A stretch of DNA of 64,000 nucleotides from Cristatella mucedo (taxonomy: Eukaryota; Bryozoa; Phylactolaemata; Cristatellidae): assembly GCA_009760855.2 (NCBI GenBank), contig WPIO01000025.1, forward strand, positions 3,117,501-3,181,500, in the 5' to 3' direction. Shown here in pieces: positions 32,620 through 44,419 of the stretch (position 1 is the first letter of the stretch; every line of letters begins with the position of its first letter). The position numbers were made by a program, and so were the translations under genes. The notes under the pieces were generated by a model. The model was not told the origin of the DNA, made no database searches, and saw nothing but the letters and a program-made list of their open reading frames with translations.

Positions 32620-35520
32620 CTGTGAATGTACGTGCCCTCCCCCGGACCTACGGTTGCAGTCGGCCGGCAAATGCTAACTACAACTACACTTGCCTCGGCC
32701 CCAATCCAAGCAACCGGCCTCCAGGAAGAGGCACGGGACAGCCTTTCCAGCTGCGCCCGTCAAATGTTCGCTCACTACAAACCACGGGAGGCCTGTCTAT
32801 CCGCTACCAGGTTGTCCAGTAGACGCTCGATACGTTGCTTCTGACCAAGATACGGCCCACGGCTCCGCTCTCGCTGGTCAGTTACTCAGACGTTACGCCC
32901 TCTCTGGGCTCTCATTCTCTTACAAGGTAGGTGCTGAGGTTGGTGCCGTCGTTGGCGAATCACTTGGCTAGAATTAGCTGCTTTCAGATCCTCGTCCGAA
33001 AGGCCATCCTTTTCACATTTGTGATCTCACGACACGCTTCCGGCTTTCTGACACCTTGTTATGGAAGAGCTCTCGTGGTTTCTAACTAAAAGATCCGTGG
33101 TTGACTGGCCGTTATTAATTACGGGGGACTTTAGCATTCACGTTGACTACCATAGCAGCAGTCAAGTCCGATCATCTCTTGACTGCCCGAAGCACTTCGG
33201 CTGGGTCTATCTAACATGCTAGCTATGTGACTCTTATCGGTGGCCATTTTATGGATCTCGTGATCAAAAAGACTGTTTGCTTCACAGACCTTGTCATGGG
33301 CATGCTTACCGTATCTGTTCATTGCTCAATCTCGTCTACTGCTCCTAATACGCCTTAGCAGCAAGGCAGCATCACGTTTTTCCAGCGACCCAACTTACGA
33401 ATATTGATGCGGGCAAATTGTTTTGAAGTATCTTCGTGATGCAGGTCTTTGTAACCTTCACTTGCCGAATGCCGACAGCCTCGACAACTTTATCAATGCA
33501 GTATAGTCTAAACTTATGATCACTCTCAGCGAGCATGCTCCGATAAATTCCGTCTGTGTACGAAGTATTGGAGATTCTTTTATAGAATATCTGAAAACTT
33601 TACAAGATGTGCCGTGTGAAGCGCAGGTTTGAGCACCGCTTTAAGAAGTTTAAGTCTTATATCGATTTAGCTAGTTCCAAAGACTATCCCGTGAATATGC
33701 TCGAAGCTTAGGAAAGCCGGGGCCTCGTTTTCTTTATCTTGAAAACTGGATTCCTGCAAGTCAACAAGACCTTTTGACCCTATTCCCGCTGTCCTACCCC
33801 TGTGTTGCATTGATCTGCTACTGCCATGAATAACTAACATCATTATTATGTCATTAGCCTCAGGTCACGTCCCAGCACCTTTCAAAAAGCTGCAGTCAGG
33901 CCACTAATCAAGAAAGCGACACTAGACCAAGAGAACTTAAGCAACTACCACCCAGTCTCCCTTTTACCATTCCTTTCGAAGACGTTAGAATGAGTCGTGG
34001 CAGACCAGCTGAACTCATATATTGAAAATTCAAACCTTGCTAGTAAGTTCCAGTTTAGCATTAGAGCTAATCACTCCACAGAGTCAGCATTGCTTAGGAT
34101 GTACAACGACCTACATAGGAATGCAGACATAGGTAGAGTGTCTCTGCTTGTTTTTCTCGATCTATTGGCAGCTTTTGATACTATCGATCACCAAGTCCTT
34201 CTTGAGCGCCTCTTATCTCACTGGGCATCACTGGCACTGATCTGCATAGGTTCAGGTCATATCTCAGTGGGAGACTCCAGATCATTGATAAGAATGAACA
34301 AAGATCATTCGAGGTACCTCTGAGATATGATGTACCTGAGGGCTCCGTGCTGGGTCCGGTTCTTTTCACGGTTTATACTCTCCCTCTTGCCGATGCGATC
34401 GCCAAGCACAATTCAAGCTTTCACCTCTACGAGATTGGCACTCAGTTGTACCTTTGCTTTGATCCCTCCCAGCCTTTGTGCACCTCGAATTCTCTCAACT
34501 CTCTTATTGCATGTATTGATGACATTCGCACATGGATAGCAGCAAATTTTCTAAAATTAAATGATGATAAAATTAACTTACTAATTATAGGAAAACCAAG
34601 TATGATTCAGAAATTTGAAAGGCTGACGCTTAAAATCGGCTTTGCCAGCATTTCTTCTGTTGATTCTGCACGAAATCTAGTTGTCATGTTCCAAAATGAC
34701 GTTTCGTTAGACGACTACATCAGCTCCACAATCAAGTCTACCTACTTTCAGCTATATAAAGTTGCTAAAATACGAGCTTGTTTAGATAGGGATACCACAT
34801 CTAAGGCGGTCCTGGCATTTGCGACATCCCGTCTTGACTTCTGTAACTCACTGCTTGCTGGCCTACCGGCATGTGCAATCAGGTGCTTGCAGCTTGTATA
34901 CAACTCTGCAGCTAGGCTTATCTGTCGTGAGCGTCACAGTTGCTACGCCACACCACTTCTCGCCGACCTACACTGGCTACCAGTCAAGCAGCAGATCGAC
35001 TTCAAGGTTTTGGCGCTCACTTTTATTTCCTCGCATTTTTTTGCTCCAGCCTACCTATCAGATCTACTCTCCCACCACGCCAAGCATCGTACCACCCGCT
35101 TTTCAGAAACTGGCTGTTCACCTATACCTCGTACAAACCTCAAATCTTTTGGAGACCGTGCATGTAGTTCGTATGCTCCCAAAGCGTGGAACTCACTCCC
35201 GACTTGCGTCAGAACATCCCCTGACTTGACCACATTTAAAAAGAACTTACAAGCGCACCTATGTATGACAACATTTAGTGGGTCCCTGTGATTCATCCTT
35301 TATGTGCTCACGGGTGCTGACACTGAGCATGCTGCCACTAACAACACTTGCATGCTGACCCTGTGCATGTCACCCCTAACCATGTTATTCATGTTTATCA
35401 AGCATTACACCACTTACCATTCGATCGTGTTTCCTTCGCAGCAAATGTAAAGCGGCTAGAAAGAGATTGAGTTCTCTGAGGGCGCTTTACTAAGTGTATT
35501 ATTATTATTATCATTTTTAA
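32620..35520 (+). mobile_element. LINE-A, longest copy (endonuclease to tail), inactive
   Basis: Endonuclease remnants include LLITGDFSIHVD at about 33.1 kb (GDFNIH-like) and a linker with LPNADSLDNF and TLSEHAP. The reverse transcriptase covers 33.85-35.3 kb: LLVFLDLLAAFDTIDHQVLL, VPEGSVLGPVLF, NSAARLICRERHSC, LHWLPVKQQIDFK and FGDRACSSYAPKAWNSLP. The catalytic YADD is replaced by YEIG at 34427-34438, and stops break the 5' half. It ends with GTAAAGCG/CGCTTTAC arms (35447-35454, 35483-35490) and (ATT)n. The 5' boundary is uncertain; the part before 33.05 kb is only tentative. Confidence 0.85.
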
Positions 35521-35689
35521 GTCGGACCCAAAGCAAATATACAAGACATTGAATCATTTGCTTGATAATTCTCAGCGGTATTGCTGCCCGGATATGAACT
35601 GTTCACCAAATTAGTTTTCAGGCTTCATCGCTGAAAGAAGTGTACGAACTCGTGACTCAATAAAAACAACGACTAAAGAAAGCGTTCGG

Positions 35690-36410
35690 TCAAAATGTGT
35701 GATCTCGTTAAGAAATCTTGCTAAGTTTCTGCATACAAAGTGGCTACTGTAATTAAGTCAATTAAAAAGGGCTCATCTCCTGAAGACCAAATACCGTCTA
35801 ATCTTTTGTATTCACTGGCCGGAAAAAACTTACTCCAGCGATAACGACGGTTTGTAAGACTTCCTTGAATAAAAGGAGTATTCCAAAGTTTGTCAAATTG
35901 TCGGTTGTTCGACCAAAACTCAAGAGTCTGGATTTGATACAGAGGTCTCTGTAAAGCATCGCCCAGTCTCCTTTTTTCCTTTTCTGTACGAGATTATAGA
36001 AAAGGTGGTCGCTAAGCAGCTTGAGCTCCTTCATAATTGAGTGACCTGCTGCACCAGCTTCAGCCTCCTTGCACGCTCGGCGGATTCTCTATTGACAATG
36101 AATTAGCTGCTCCGTTGCTACACTTAAAGGCTGCGCGGTCGAAAGAAGGTTTTGATCTGCCAGTAAAAGAGTGTGGAACTGATGTCCAGGGGTCGCACGT
36201 AATGACATAGCCTCTCTCCTGCTGCCAATTGTAGGGCATCCTTTCCAGCCTTTCCTGCACTGGTGCCTCCACGTTACACACACTTTTTCGACTGCCCTCC
36301 TGACTCAGCTATGCTTCTCACTTTCTCTTCTTCGCAAGAGATTAAGTCTGCTGACTACCGCATGCTCACCGAAAGCAGCTTGGGACCGCTACCCTAGAAT
36401 GCCGGATGGA
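35690..36410 (+). mobile_element. LINE-B deletion copy (RT start joined to C-terminus and 3' UTR)
   Basis: Remnants of SPEDQIPSNLL and FLYEIIEKVVAKQLELL, the N-terminal reverse-transcriptase motifs, run straight into the C-terminal NELAAPLLHLK box and the LINE-B 3' UTR at 36295-36400. The whole palm domain is missing, so this is an internally deleted copy. Confidence 0.7.
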
Positions 36411-36829
36411 ACCGCTGCAAATCAGCCCTGATCTACACAATTGGGAGTGCCAAGCCGGGCCTGACCCTGGGGCTTGCCCTACGACACATGCACCACGACA
36501 CCGATCTTAGAGGTCGGCGGGCGGGTGGTCACGATTCAAGTGTGAATGCATCAAGCCAACACTCCGGAAAAAGAATTTATTGCAAGACTAACAGTTTCAG
36601 TACAATCAGCCACATGGTTCCCTTGGCCAGACCAGTAGGGTAGCCCCAGACTATTGGCGCAGGCTGAGGATTAAATTGCTTCTGACCCGCAGATGGCGTC
36701 GGAAATACGAAGTGGCAGAAAGATCTTCCTCTACTCAAGTGGTACTCCCAGGTCCGCCAGGTCAGCCTCGGCGTCTGGCCACAGCTGTCCAGAGCATCGG
36801 CTACAAATAACAAAATTGTAGCTGATTCA

Positions 36830-36885
36830 ACAGCAAAGAGATTGAGTTTTCCTAGTGCACTATATCAAATGTATTCTTATTATTA
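36830..36885 (+). mobile_element. Solo LINE-A-type 3' tail
   Basis: AAAGAGATTGAGTTTTCC followed by CACTATATCAAATGTATTC and TTATTATTA. Only the terminal piece is present. Confidence 0.55.
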
Positions 36886-37030
36886 TGTGTATAACGGCGG
36901 AAGAGCCTTAAAGGCTATCACCATCGCTTGAAGTTGGCAATAAAAGGTCGCCCACTGCATGATTCGAACCCACGATCTCGCAAAACCACTGGACAGGTAC
37001 CCGATACTGGAGGTCCGAACTGCACGAGCA
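36885..37030 (-). mobile_element. SINE2 copy
   Basis: GGCTATCACCATCGCTTG, AAAGGTCGCCCACTGCATGA and the B-box-like GATTCGAACCCACGA in reverse, as in the other SINE2 copies. Confidence 0.7.
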
Positions 37031-38080
37031 ACGACAGCCTAGTTTTCAGTGTTCTTCGGGGCCACCACCGCCAGGCCATCGGCGTCCCTGCCGAGCAGTA
37101 CTGAGACATCGGCTGTAACTATAGTACCTTTCTCGACGACGAGGTCGGGCTTTCGTGCCCGATTGTCGTCAACCGGTTATGCACGGCCCACCAGCAGGAA
37201 GCTTCTCGGGTGTGAGGGAAGGGCCTCAATGTGGCAACCTGGAAGCAGGCCGCGCCAGACCAAGATTGGTTAAACCACCTGCTAGCACTGGCTGACCTCG
37301 TGGCACACGTTATCTCTGGCTCTGAACGGCCTAGGCAGCAGCTGGTGTGCCAGAGCCTGGTCCAGGTGAGACAGCTGCACGCTGAAGAGACCGGCTGCAT
37401 GTCCGGGCACATGTGGTGGGACAAACTGCCAGGCCCAGAATGGCAAGCCAAGACCCGTGCTCTGAGTGCGACTCAGAGTCGCGAACTTTAGGTATGCGGC
37501 CAGGCAGCGGCTGACCCGACCTCGGGCTGGCCCAACCCCAGGCTGGCCCAAACCCAGGCTGGCTCATCCCCAGGCTGGCCGGGCGGCCCTGGCCAGGCCT
37601 TGGGCCTGACCTTGAGTACAATCGCACAGCTTTGATATCACGACACGTTTCGCAGCCAAGAAAGAGCTGTTGCTCGTCGGGCTCGGCGTACACCACAGCG
37701 ACATCACAGACTGCCCGGTGGCAGCAGCACCAGCAGGCGGCTGTTGACGGTCTATCTTTGCCTGTATTCATGAGGAGTACCAGGGCAACACTCGGCAGCG
37801 CTCAGGAAGCTGGAACGCTCCTCGTCAGTGCCCCCCAAGTAGCTCAGTGACCCCCACATAGCTCAGTGCCCTCACGTAGATCAGTGCCCGGTGTCGCAGC
37901 GCGACGGCAGACGATGGCACGGCCTAAGCTATGCAAAGTAACATGGCAATTGCAGGGGTCCTCACAGCAGTGTGCTAAGATGCATGCGATAAGCTCTCAC
38001 CTCCTGCAGAATTTCGGCATTCATTAAATATAGCTAAAGTTGACCTTAGCCACGGTAGCACAGGATGGTGTTGAGCCTCG
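37031..38080. other. Unrecognised region with short tandem repeats
   Basis: Includes a 16-bp repeat GGCTGGCCCAACCCCA in about 3.5 copies at 37525-37580 and a 19-bp TCAGTGCCCCCC..TAGC repeat in about three copies near 37829-37886. Open frames on both strands at 37.1-37.8 kb match no known family. Confidence 0.5.
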
Positions 38081-38215
38081 ATGGCTCACTAGGTAAAGTG
38101 GTTCGAATCCTGAGGTGGAAGATTCTTGTTTGCTCCTGCAAGCGGTGGCAATAGCTTTCAGGCTCTTATGTCGCTATACAAAACGAGGCTGATAGATCAG
38201 CTAGTAAAGGGGGAA
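38080..38215 (+). mobile_element. SINE2 copy, plus strand
   Basis: GATGGCTCACTAGGTAAAG (A-box region) joins TGGTTCGAATCCTGAGG (B box) after an internal deletion. The body GCAAGCGGTGGCAATAGC and tail GAGGCTGATAGATCAGCT follow. Confidence 0.68.
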
Positions 38216-39029
38216 GTGGAGTGATGCAACACACGACATCCAGCAAGGAATTCGGTCAGAGCTCTTGTGTGCTGGCTGCAATACCGACTATGTAACCAGC
38301 CTCGCCTGCCACGCAATCAAGCCATGGCAGGAGGGAAGCCCGGCAAGGCGTCAAGCTTTTGCCTTGGGCACGGTGGCAGGCTTTTAGCAGGTTATTATCC
38401 CTGTTGAGGGAAGTGCCAGTCTGCTTTGTCTCAATCCACTGCCGCGGTGAGCATCTGCAGAATGAAACTGAGGTGAACATGATTGACTCATTCTCCGGCC
38501 GCTCCGGGATCCGTCGGCCATGTAGTAGGATAAAGGTAGGCAGCTGCAGCTCCGGGATCCGTCGGCCACGGAAGGATCGATGCCGGTAGCAGCTTGCCCA
38601 GGCATGCAACTACACAGCACTTAGCAGGTCACGGAAACTACAGGTCAAGCTTAAGAGCTGCATCTCTGGCTTCCAAAGCAGGGTCCTGGAGGCCCACCTC
38701 CGTGCCCAAGAAAAGGCAAAGTCATCAGCCAGACAGGGGCACAGACACCCAGTGGCATGCTTCCAAGCATGAAGCTAGCCCTTCGAGCACCGACGGTTCC
38801 CCAAATGCTGGACTTCTAGATCAAACAAAATTGTTAGCTAGACAGGATGGCCCTGTTGGACACCAGCCGTCGCAGGGAAGTATCCAGACAGCCCTTTGCT
38901 GCACTCATCTAGTTCCAGAATCCGAAAAGAGGCTCTCCGTGAACCCATGGACCTCGTCCATACGGGCATTTTACAGCATTTGAAGGACCGACATTTCTGG
39001 TGCAATTCTTCCGATGCTAAATAAAGGTA
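38216..39029. other. Unrecognised sequence
   Basis: A 19-bp segment CTCCGGGATCCGTCGGCCA occurs twice (38503-38521 and 38551-38569). Otherwise no known repeat or gene. Confidence 0.45.
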
Positions 39030-39145
39030 AAGGTCAGCTAATTTGACAGCCTCGTTTGTATACCATCGGAAGAGTATGTGCGGTTATTACCACTACATTG
39101 CAGTGGTCACTAAAAAATTGCTTACTGCAGACTCCAACGAACGAT
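39030..39145 (-). mobile_element. SINE2 copy, degraded
   Basis: AGCTAATTTGACAGCCTCG, a GGTTATTACCAC block, TTGCAGTGGTC and TTGCTTACTGCAGAC follow the order of SINE2 in reverse. Confidence 0.55.
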
Positions 39146-39459
39146 ATGGGTCACGAAAAGAAAGTACCTTATCTATGAGTGAAGAACCAGGAACCACCAA
39201 AGGCGTTGTGCAGGTATAGGCACACGAGTTAATGACACCGGCTTCCTGCCAATCTCTGACCTTCTTGTGGACACTATCTGCCAGAAACTACCGGTCAAAG
39301 CAGGGCAGTCTGGCAGACAAAGTTCTTTTGATGGGTATAGACAAAACTAAAGTTGCCAGCAAACTACCAAGGCTCCGTAGCAAGGCTGCACAACATCAGT
39401 TTTTCAAGCGTGAACAAGTGCTGGGTGGGTCAAAAATAGACCGGCATCCTATCGTACCC

Positions 39460-39630
39460 TTTTTGAAGATCTTGGGGAAGCTCGCTCTACACGACTCAGA
39501 TCGTGGGTTCAAGTCTTGCAGTGGGTTGTTCTTTTATTGCCTACAGTGAGCATTGGTGATAGCATCGAAGGCTCTTTTTACGCTTCATAAATGAGGCTGT
39601 TGAGTCAGCTAAGCTTTTTCTTTGGTGACA
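39460..39630 (+). mobile_element. SINE2 copy, plus strand
   Basis: GATCGTGGGTTCAAGTC (B box), GGTTGTTCTTTTATTGCC and ATAAATGAGGCTGTTGAGTC follow the SINE2 order. Confidence 0.6.
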
Positions 39631-40174
39631 CAAGTCATCCGTGAGATCAGGACGTCCCTAAACTGCAGGTAGCCGTTTACGATTCAGGCGATGAGCTTGC
39701 AGTTCTGGTCAATCGGGTGCTGGGGGCAGTAATCTGTTAGCTGGTGATGCTAAAGTGTGACCGGCACTAATAGCTTGGAATGTAGATATTCTCTTTGATT
39801 ACGGCTAGGCATTTAGAAGCATCATTCAGACAACCGCTTTCAATGCTAGCCATCACATTCACTTCCTGTCAAAGATTAGGGACTGTCTACCGTGGTGGCT
39901 GGCCAATGATTTTACTAGCTCCCTGGTTTTGCCTAGGCTAGCCTACTACCAATCAGTTTTGGAAGAGTTACCGAATAAACGCAGTTAGGCCTCTGCAGCT
40001 GGAGATGAATATGGCTGCAAGGTTGGTAAAAAAAATATAAGAGGCTCAGCCATATACCTCCTTAGTTGAAAGAGCTACAATGGCTACAGGTCAATCATCG
40101 ATACAAAGCAAAATAGTACTCTGACCCACAAGGCCAGCCATAGCTTTGCTCCCTCGTGCCTAAAAGAAATTTAC
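39631..40174. other. Unrecognised sequence
   Basis: No supported gene or repeat seen. Confidence 0.45.
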
Positions 40175-40179
40175 AAAAA

Positions 40180-40350
40180 AATACAAGCTGATTTAGCAGA
40201 GTCTTTTGTATAACGACAGAAGGGTCTTTACGGCTATCGCCACCGTTTGCAGTGGCGATAGAAAATTGCCCACTACAGGATGCAAACCCACGAACTCGGG
40301 ACCGAGATCATAAAAAGCGACCGTCTTACCTACAGTGCCATCATGGCTTG
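40180..40350 (-). mobile_element. SINE2 copy
   Basis: AGCTGATTTAGCAGAGTC, GGCTATCGCCACCG, TTGCAGTGGCGATAGAAAA and GGATGCAAACCCACGAAC. The B box is one base off consensus. Confidence 0.72.
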
Positions 40351-40369
40351 CCTAGCTGGACGGCGGAGT

Positions 40370-40715
40370 CAGTTTCAGCTTCCTGATGCCCCAGGTTCTT
40401 TATTAACAATAAATGTGGTGTTCAATTCCTTGCTTAATAACTTTTGGCGAAGAAGCTTTTGCTCTGCATGTCATAGACTGTAGAACTTTCTCCCGAAATT
40501 CTCGCGAAGTGAAATCATATTCTCCTGCTGCCAACTCCTTCCCAGCGGTCCTGAGCTGTTACTTTCAGCCTACTCACTTCCTCAACTGCCCTCCTGACTC
40601 AGCTAGGCTTCTCACTTTCTCTTCGCTGCATGAGATGAAGTCGTTAGCTACCGTATGCTTGCCAAAAAACCACCTAGACACTCGCACGCTGTGTGAAATT
40701 TTCGTTGCTCGAGAG
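40370..40715 (+). mobile_element. LINE-B 3' end
   Basis: Aligns with 1380-1700: a TTAACAATAAAT start, C-terminal box remnant, then CTCCTGACTCAGCTAGGC and the CTCACTTTCTCTTCG block of the 3' UTR. Truncated before the CATTA tail. Confidence 0.68.
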
Positions 40716-41685
40716 TGAGCGCCTGTGGACACGTTTTAAACTCATATGCCAACTGTATCTGATGCCGTAAGATCTGCGGCCAGTGAAAAGATGCAGGTGC
40801 TCGATTTCTACGGAATCGAGCGGGCAATCCTACAGCGATGACGACAAGACTGTAACACAAGCTATATACGGAGAGCCGTGAAGCGCTGAAGCATCTCTGA
40901 CTGGGCGGGGCTGGCGGCCCGGCACATACAGGCAACAGTAACCGTTGTCAGCCCAATTTGGCCGCCTAATGCTTCTCCTAAGGCTCGTTAGTAGTCGGAT
41001 CCAGAGGGTAGGAGTTTTTGTTAACATTTGATGTAGCTGGTTGGAACACACCATTACAACTAGGAATGCACCAGTAAAGATTACTACGAAAGGTAACTTC
41101 GTGGTCCTTTGAAGTCCTCCACATGCTACGAACTGTCTGTAGGATCGCTGGACGTACATACACTAGCTCTTATAGGTGATGACCCACCAGAACCATCTTT
41201 GGAGATCTATATTTGCTGCGGTGGTAGGGGCCAGGATTCTCATCTCGTGGGGGGCGGCAAGATCTTCACAATTTTGTATAGGGGAAAGACCAGCAAGATT
41301 TTTATATCGGCAGGGTCGATACAGTTAATGAAATATTATTGCTCATGCTATTGTGGTGTGTTCGACACGAATTAGGCAGTTTCTTATCGATTCGAATTAA
41401 AGCCTAATTTCATCATTGGTTGTGGTCAAGGTAGTCGGAATAGGAGGTTTGGACCCTGGCCACTGTCTCATTGTAAGGATGGCGAATGCCTCTCCTGCCT
41501 CCTGCCTTCTCTCTTGCTCTCCTACTCCTGTGTATTTGCATGAGTATACACCAGACGAATCTTGCTCAACGGATCAAATACTGCAGACCTCACTGCAGCA
41601 AGTCTTACACTGACTACATATTGGTATTGTGCAAGTTACTTCTAACCATATTTTGCTTGTAAACGTCGCATTTGTTATCACTAAC
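40716..41685. other. Unrecognised sequence
   Basis: Minus-strand frames at 40648-41159 contain no recognised domain. Nothing else identified. Confidence 0.4.
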
Positions 41686-41689
41686 CACT

Positions 41690-41795
41690 TAATCGGGCTC
41701 CTCGGCAGCATATGTAAAGCTCCTAGAAAGAGGTTAAGTTCTCTGCGAGCCCAATTCAAATGTATGATTATTTCTCCTACTTATTACGATTGCAT
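41690..41795 (+). mobile_element. Solo LINE-A 3' tail
   Basis: GCAGCATATGTAAAGCTCC, TAGAAAGAGGTTAAGTTCTC and AATGTATGATTATTTC match the LINE-A end. Confidence 0.65.
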
Positions 41796-42329
41796 CTACT
41801 CTCTTGCTGCTGAATCTGATGCTTCTTTTCCAGCAGGTTAATGTGATGTGTAACATTTACTTCTTAGAAAGCCGTAAGAATATGCGACGGACAATCTTGA
41901 AAGGAATACGAAAATAATCTAGCACCGAATGACCATTGAATCAACGGGTGCTCCCTGGTGAAATTTCTTTATTAGTTTTAAGTGCATGTACTTGCTTCAA
42001 GAAATGCTAACAAAATTGTACAGAGGTAGACATGTACAATTTTTGAGAACATCACGTATCACTGTCATTGACCAAATGAAATCACAAAGACTGGGTGGAT
42101 GTTTCACTTGTGAGCTTTCACAGCCCGGCAACTGGCGATACCAAATATGTTTAAACGGTCAGCACTGCTGTATTCAAAGGATAGTTTTGTACATGATAAG
42201 CAGTTGGCTAATATCCGGTGGAGAAGTTGTAAAGGTACTATATAGTGTCTTTGCAGCAGACCAGAACTTCATTTTTGAGGGAAAGTCTGCCAGAGGTATC
42301 CACTCACTAAAATACCCAAGGGTTGGTAG

Positions 42330-42545
42330 AAGGCACACACGAACGGTGCAAAACTTGGCTGCTAGGCACATCTGCCGCGTCTCATCGCTTCCCTTAAAAA
42401 TGCCCTGGCTGCTCATCAAGCAGAGCATCGACTTCAAGTTCCTTTCAGTCTTTTCAAGGTCCACTCGTTCTCTTGTACCGGCTTGCGTATCTGGATTACT
42501 CGTTCTTTCGCTATGCACTCACCTAGGACCCTAGTAGTCTTTCCA
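42330..42545 (+). mobile_element. LINE-A internal fragment
   Basis: The frame reads VQNLAARHICRVSSL, IKQSIDFKFLSVFSRSTRSL and VPACVSGLL, matching the VQNSAARLVCRERR to LAPAYLSDLL section of LINE-A. Confidence 0.75.
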
Positions 42546-43789
42546 TGCTTCCGATCGTTGGACCACGTGCCGTTGGATCTTTCGTAACTGCGTCCATCTG
42601 GAGCAATATGCCGACAGGGCAGCGTGACCTGTCAACCGGCCCCCCTCCGGTTTCTTGACATGAAAATGAAACGAAAATCACAGCGAGGCTCCTCGAGGCG
42701 TTTGGAATTTATTTCCCGAGTAACGGAATAGCGAGCGTTCAGCCAGATGGCCCCTCTTGTACTAGAGCACAGGCAGCGGGTGGCAGGGATCAGCCCTCTG
42801 CGACCCACGGACCGCGCCACCCACTGTTTCTCGGAACCCATCAGCAGTTGAACCCCAGCGACCCAATTAGCCTGCAGGCAGAGTGCCTAATTCCTAGGAG
42901 CTATAGTCTCGGTCGAGCGGCTGCATCCCAGCTGGTCATAATTGAATTAAAAGCTTACAACATGGCGGATATCGGATATTGGCTGTGTCGAAGTTGCTCG
43001 TTTTTTGCACGCGTCTTCGGTCGGGCGGCGTGGCCGAGGCCGCCTTGTCCGAGCTCATTCCCGGCAGCGAAATCGCTGCTGTGCGCTCGCTCGCAGCTAA
43101 GAGTAATGGTGCCTCTATGGCAGCATTCGAGGAGTGCTTTCCCAAGGGATTCAGTTCTCGCAGGCTAATAGAAAGCCGCTTTAATAATATCATACATTGC
43201 CGGGAAGATTTAGTTTTTCACAACGCACGAGATGAAGACAAGGCGCGCTTCACGCCTGACGAGTCTCGATAGTGAGCAAACGACCGGGTGTCGGCACTTG
43301 GCGAACGCACCCAGGGAAGAAGCCATGCGTACACGTTCTCGAGGCAGTATCTGTTCTTTTAAAGCAATTAAGAAACTCGGAAGCTGCGAAGACTGGATAC
43401 AAGTTGCAAGACGAGGTTGCCGATGGGTCCAGGCTCTGTCAGAGCCGAAGAGTAAATCATTAGTAATAAGCAGCCTATGTAATTTTGAATATGAGTGATT
43501 GAGTGCGAGCGAGTGACTAGGTTGAGTGAATTGTGCATTGGAATATTAAATAGTGATGAGTAGACTTTTGATAAGCGCCTTATTAGTACGTATTAAATAT
43601 TTGGTGACAATCCCTAGGTCAGAGAGATACAATCGAAGAGACTCGCCGGCGAAGTCAGTCATAGCGATGGTGTACCGCACGGTAGGTCTTTACACAGCTA
43701 TACACTGAAGTACATTTTCAATAATTTTTAATTCGAATATCATGTGCGAACTAATAGTTTACGAGTACACGCTAGCTATCACTACTAAT
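42546..43789. other. Unrecognised region
   Basis: A plus-strand open frame of about 97 codons (42979-43272) lacks an ATG start and a known domain. 43500-43560 has GAGTGA-like near-repeats. No gene supported. Confidence 0.4.
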
Positions 43790-43945
43790 TAAAGCGAGAA
43801 AGTTCGTCCGTCCTTCCATCCATCACCGGGCAAGACGGTGCACTTCCGTCACGCCGCACGATGGCGCAGCGTTGTCTTCCGAACTGAACAACTACGGCTC
43901 AGTAACGCGAGTCCACGGGCAGTGAGCTGCTCGTAAATAATACTA
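43790..43945 (+). repeat. Interspersed repeat R1, copy 2
   Basis: Second copy of the repeat at 2281-2455, with the same block order and an extra 30 bp or so between TCCTTCC and CGATGGCGCAGCG. It is followed at once by a LINE-A tail on the minus strand. Confidence 0.65.
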
Positions 43946-44020
43946 ACAATAATAATGCATTTGCGTTGCAAGCTAAGAGAGCTCATTCTATTCTCAGGTA
44001 CTCACAAAGGTGTCAAGAAC
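43945..44020 (-). mobile_element. Solo LINE-A 3' tail, minus strand
   Basis: AATAATAATGCATTTGCGTTG with AGAGAGCTCATTCTATTCTC is the reverse of the terminal stem-loop and (ATT)n. Confidence 0.55.
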
Positions 44021-44189
44021 GCATAGTAGCTGACTAGTGCTAATAACGTGAGCTAACATAGCGTGCCTTAGCACATAAAAAGGACGGTTCACTCGGAAAA
44101 CCAACTGCATTGAGAAATTAGTGGGTTCTGCGCTTAACTTTACACTCCACCGACTCGTATTCCCCGAGGTTTATGCTTCAATGTTCCTT

Positions 44190-44345
44190 GAGGGACTCTG
44201 ATAACATTAATAATCGTTATAGTTAGATATAAGCATAGCGCCTTTAGAGAGCTAAATCTCTGTCTAGTTAGGCGAGATATGCGGAAAATGAAGCGCGTCA
44301 ATGTATTAGTAATAATATGCACAGTGTCAGCATCCATAGATAAAT
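44190..44345 (-). mobile_element. LINE-A 3' end, minus strand
   Basis: ATAAGCATAGCGCCTTTAG, GAGCTAAATCTCTGTCTAG and further 3' UTR match in reverse, with TAATAATCG as the tail remnant. Confidence 0.6.
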
Positions 44346-44419
44346 GAAGGACAATTTACGCAGACGAAGCAAATTCGGCGAGGAGTAAGTGAATTATGAA
44401 ATTCCCAGTAAATGTCATC

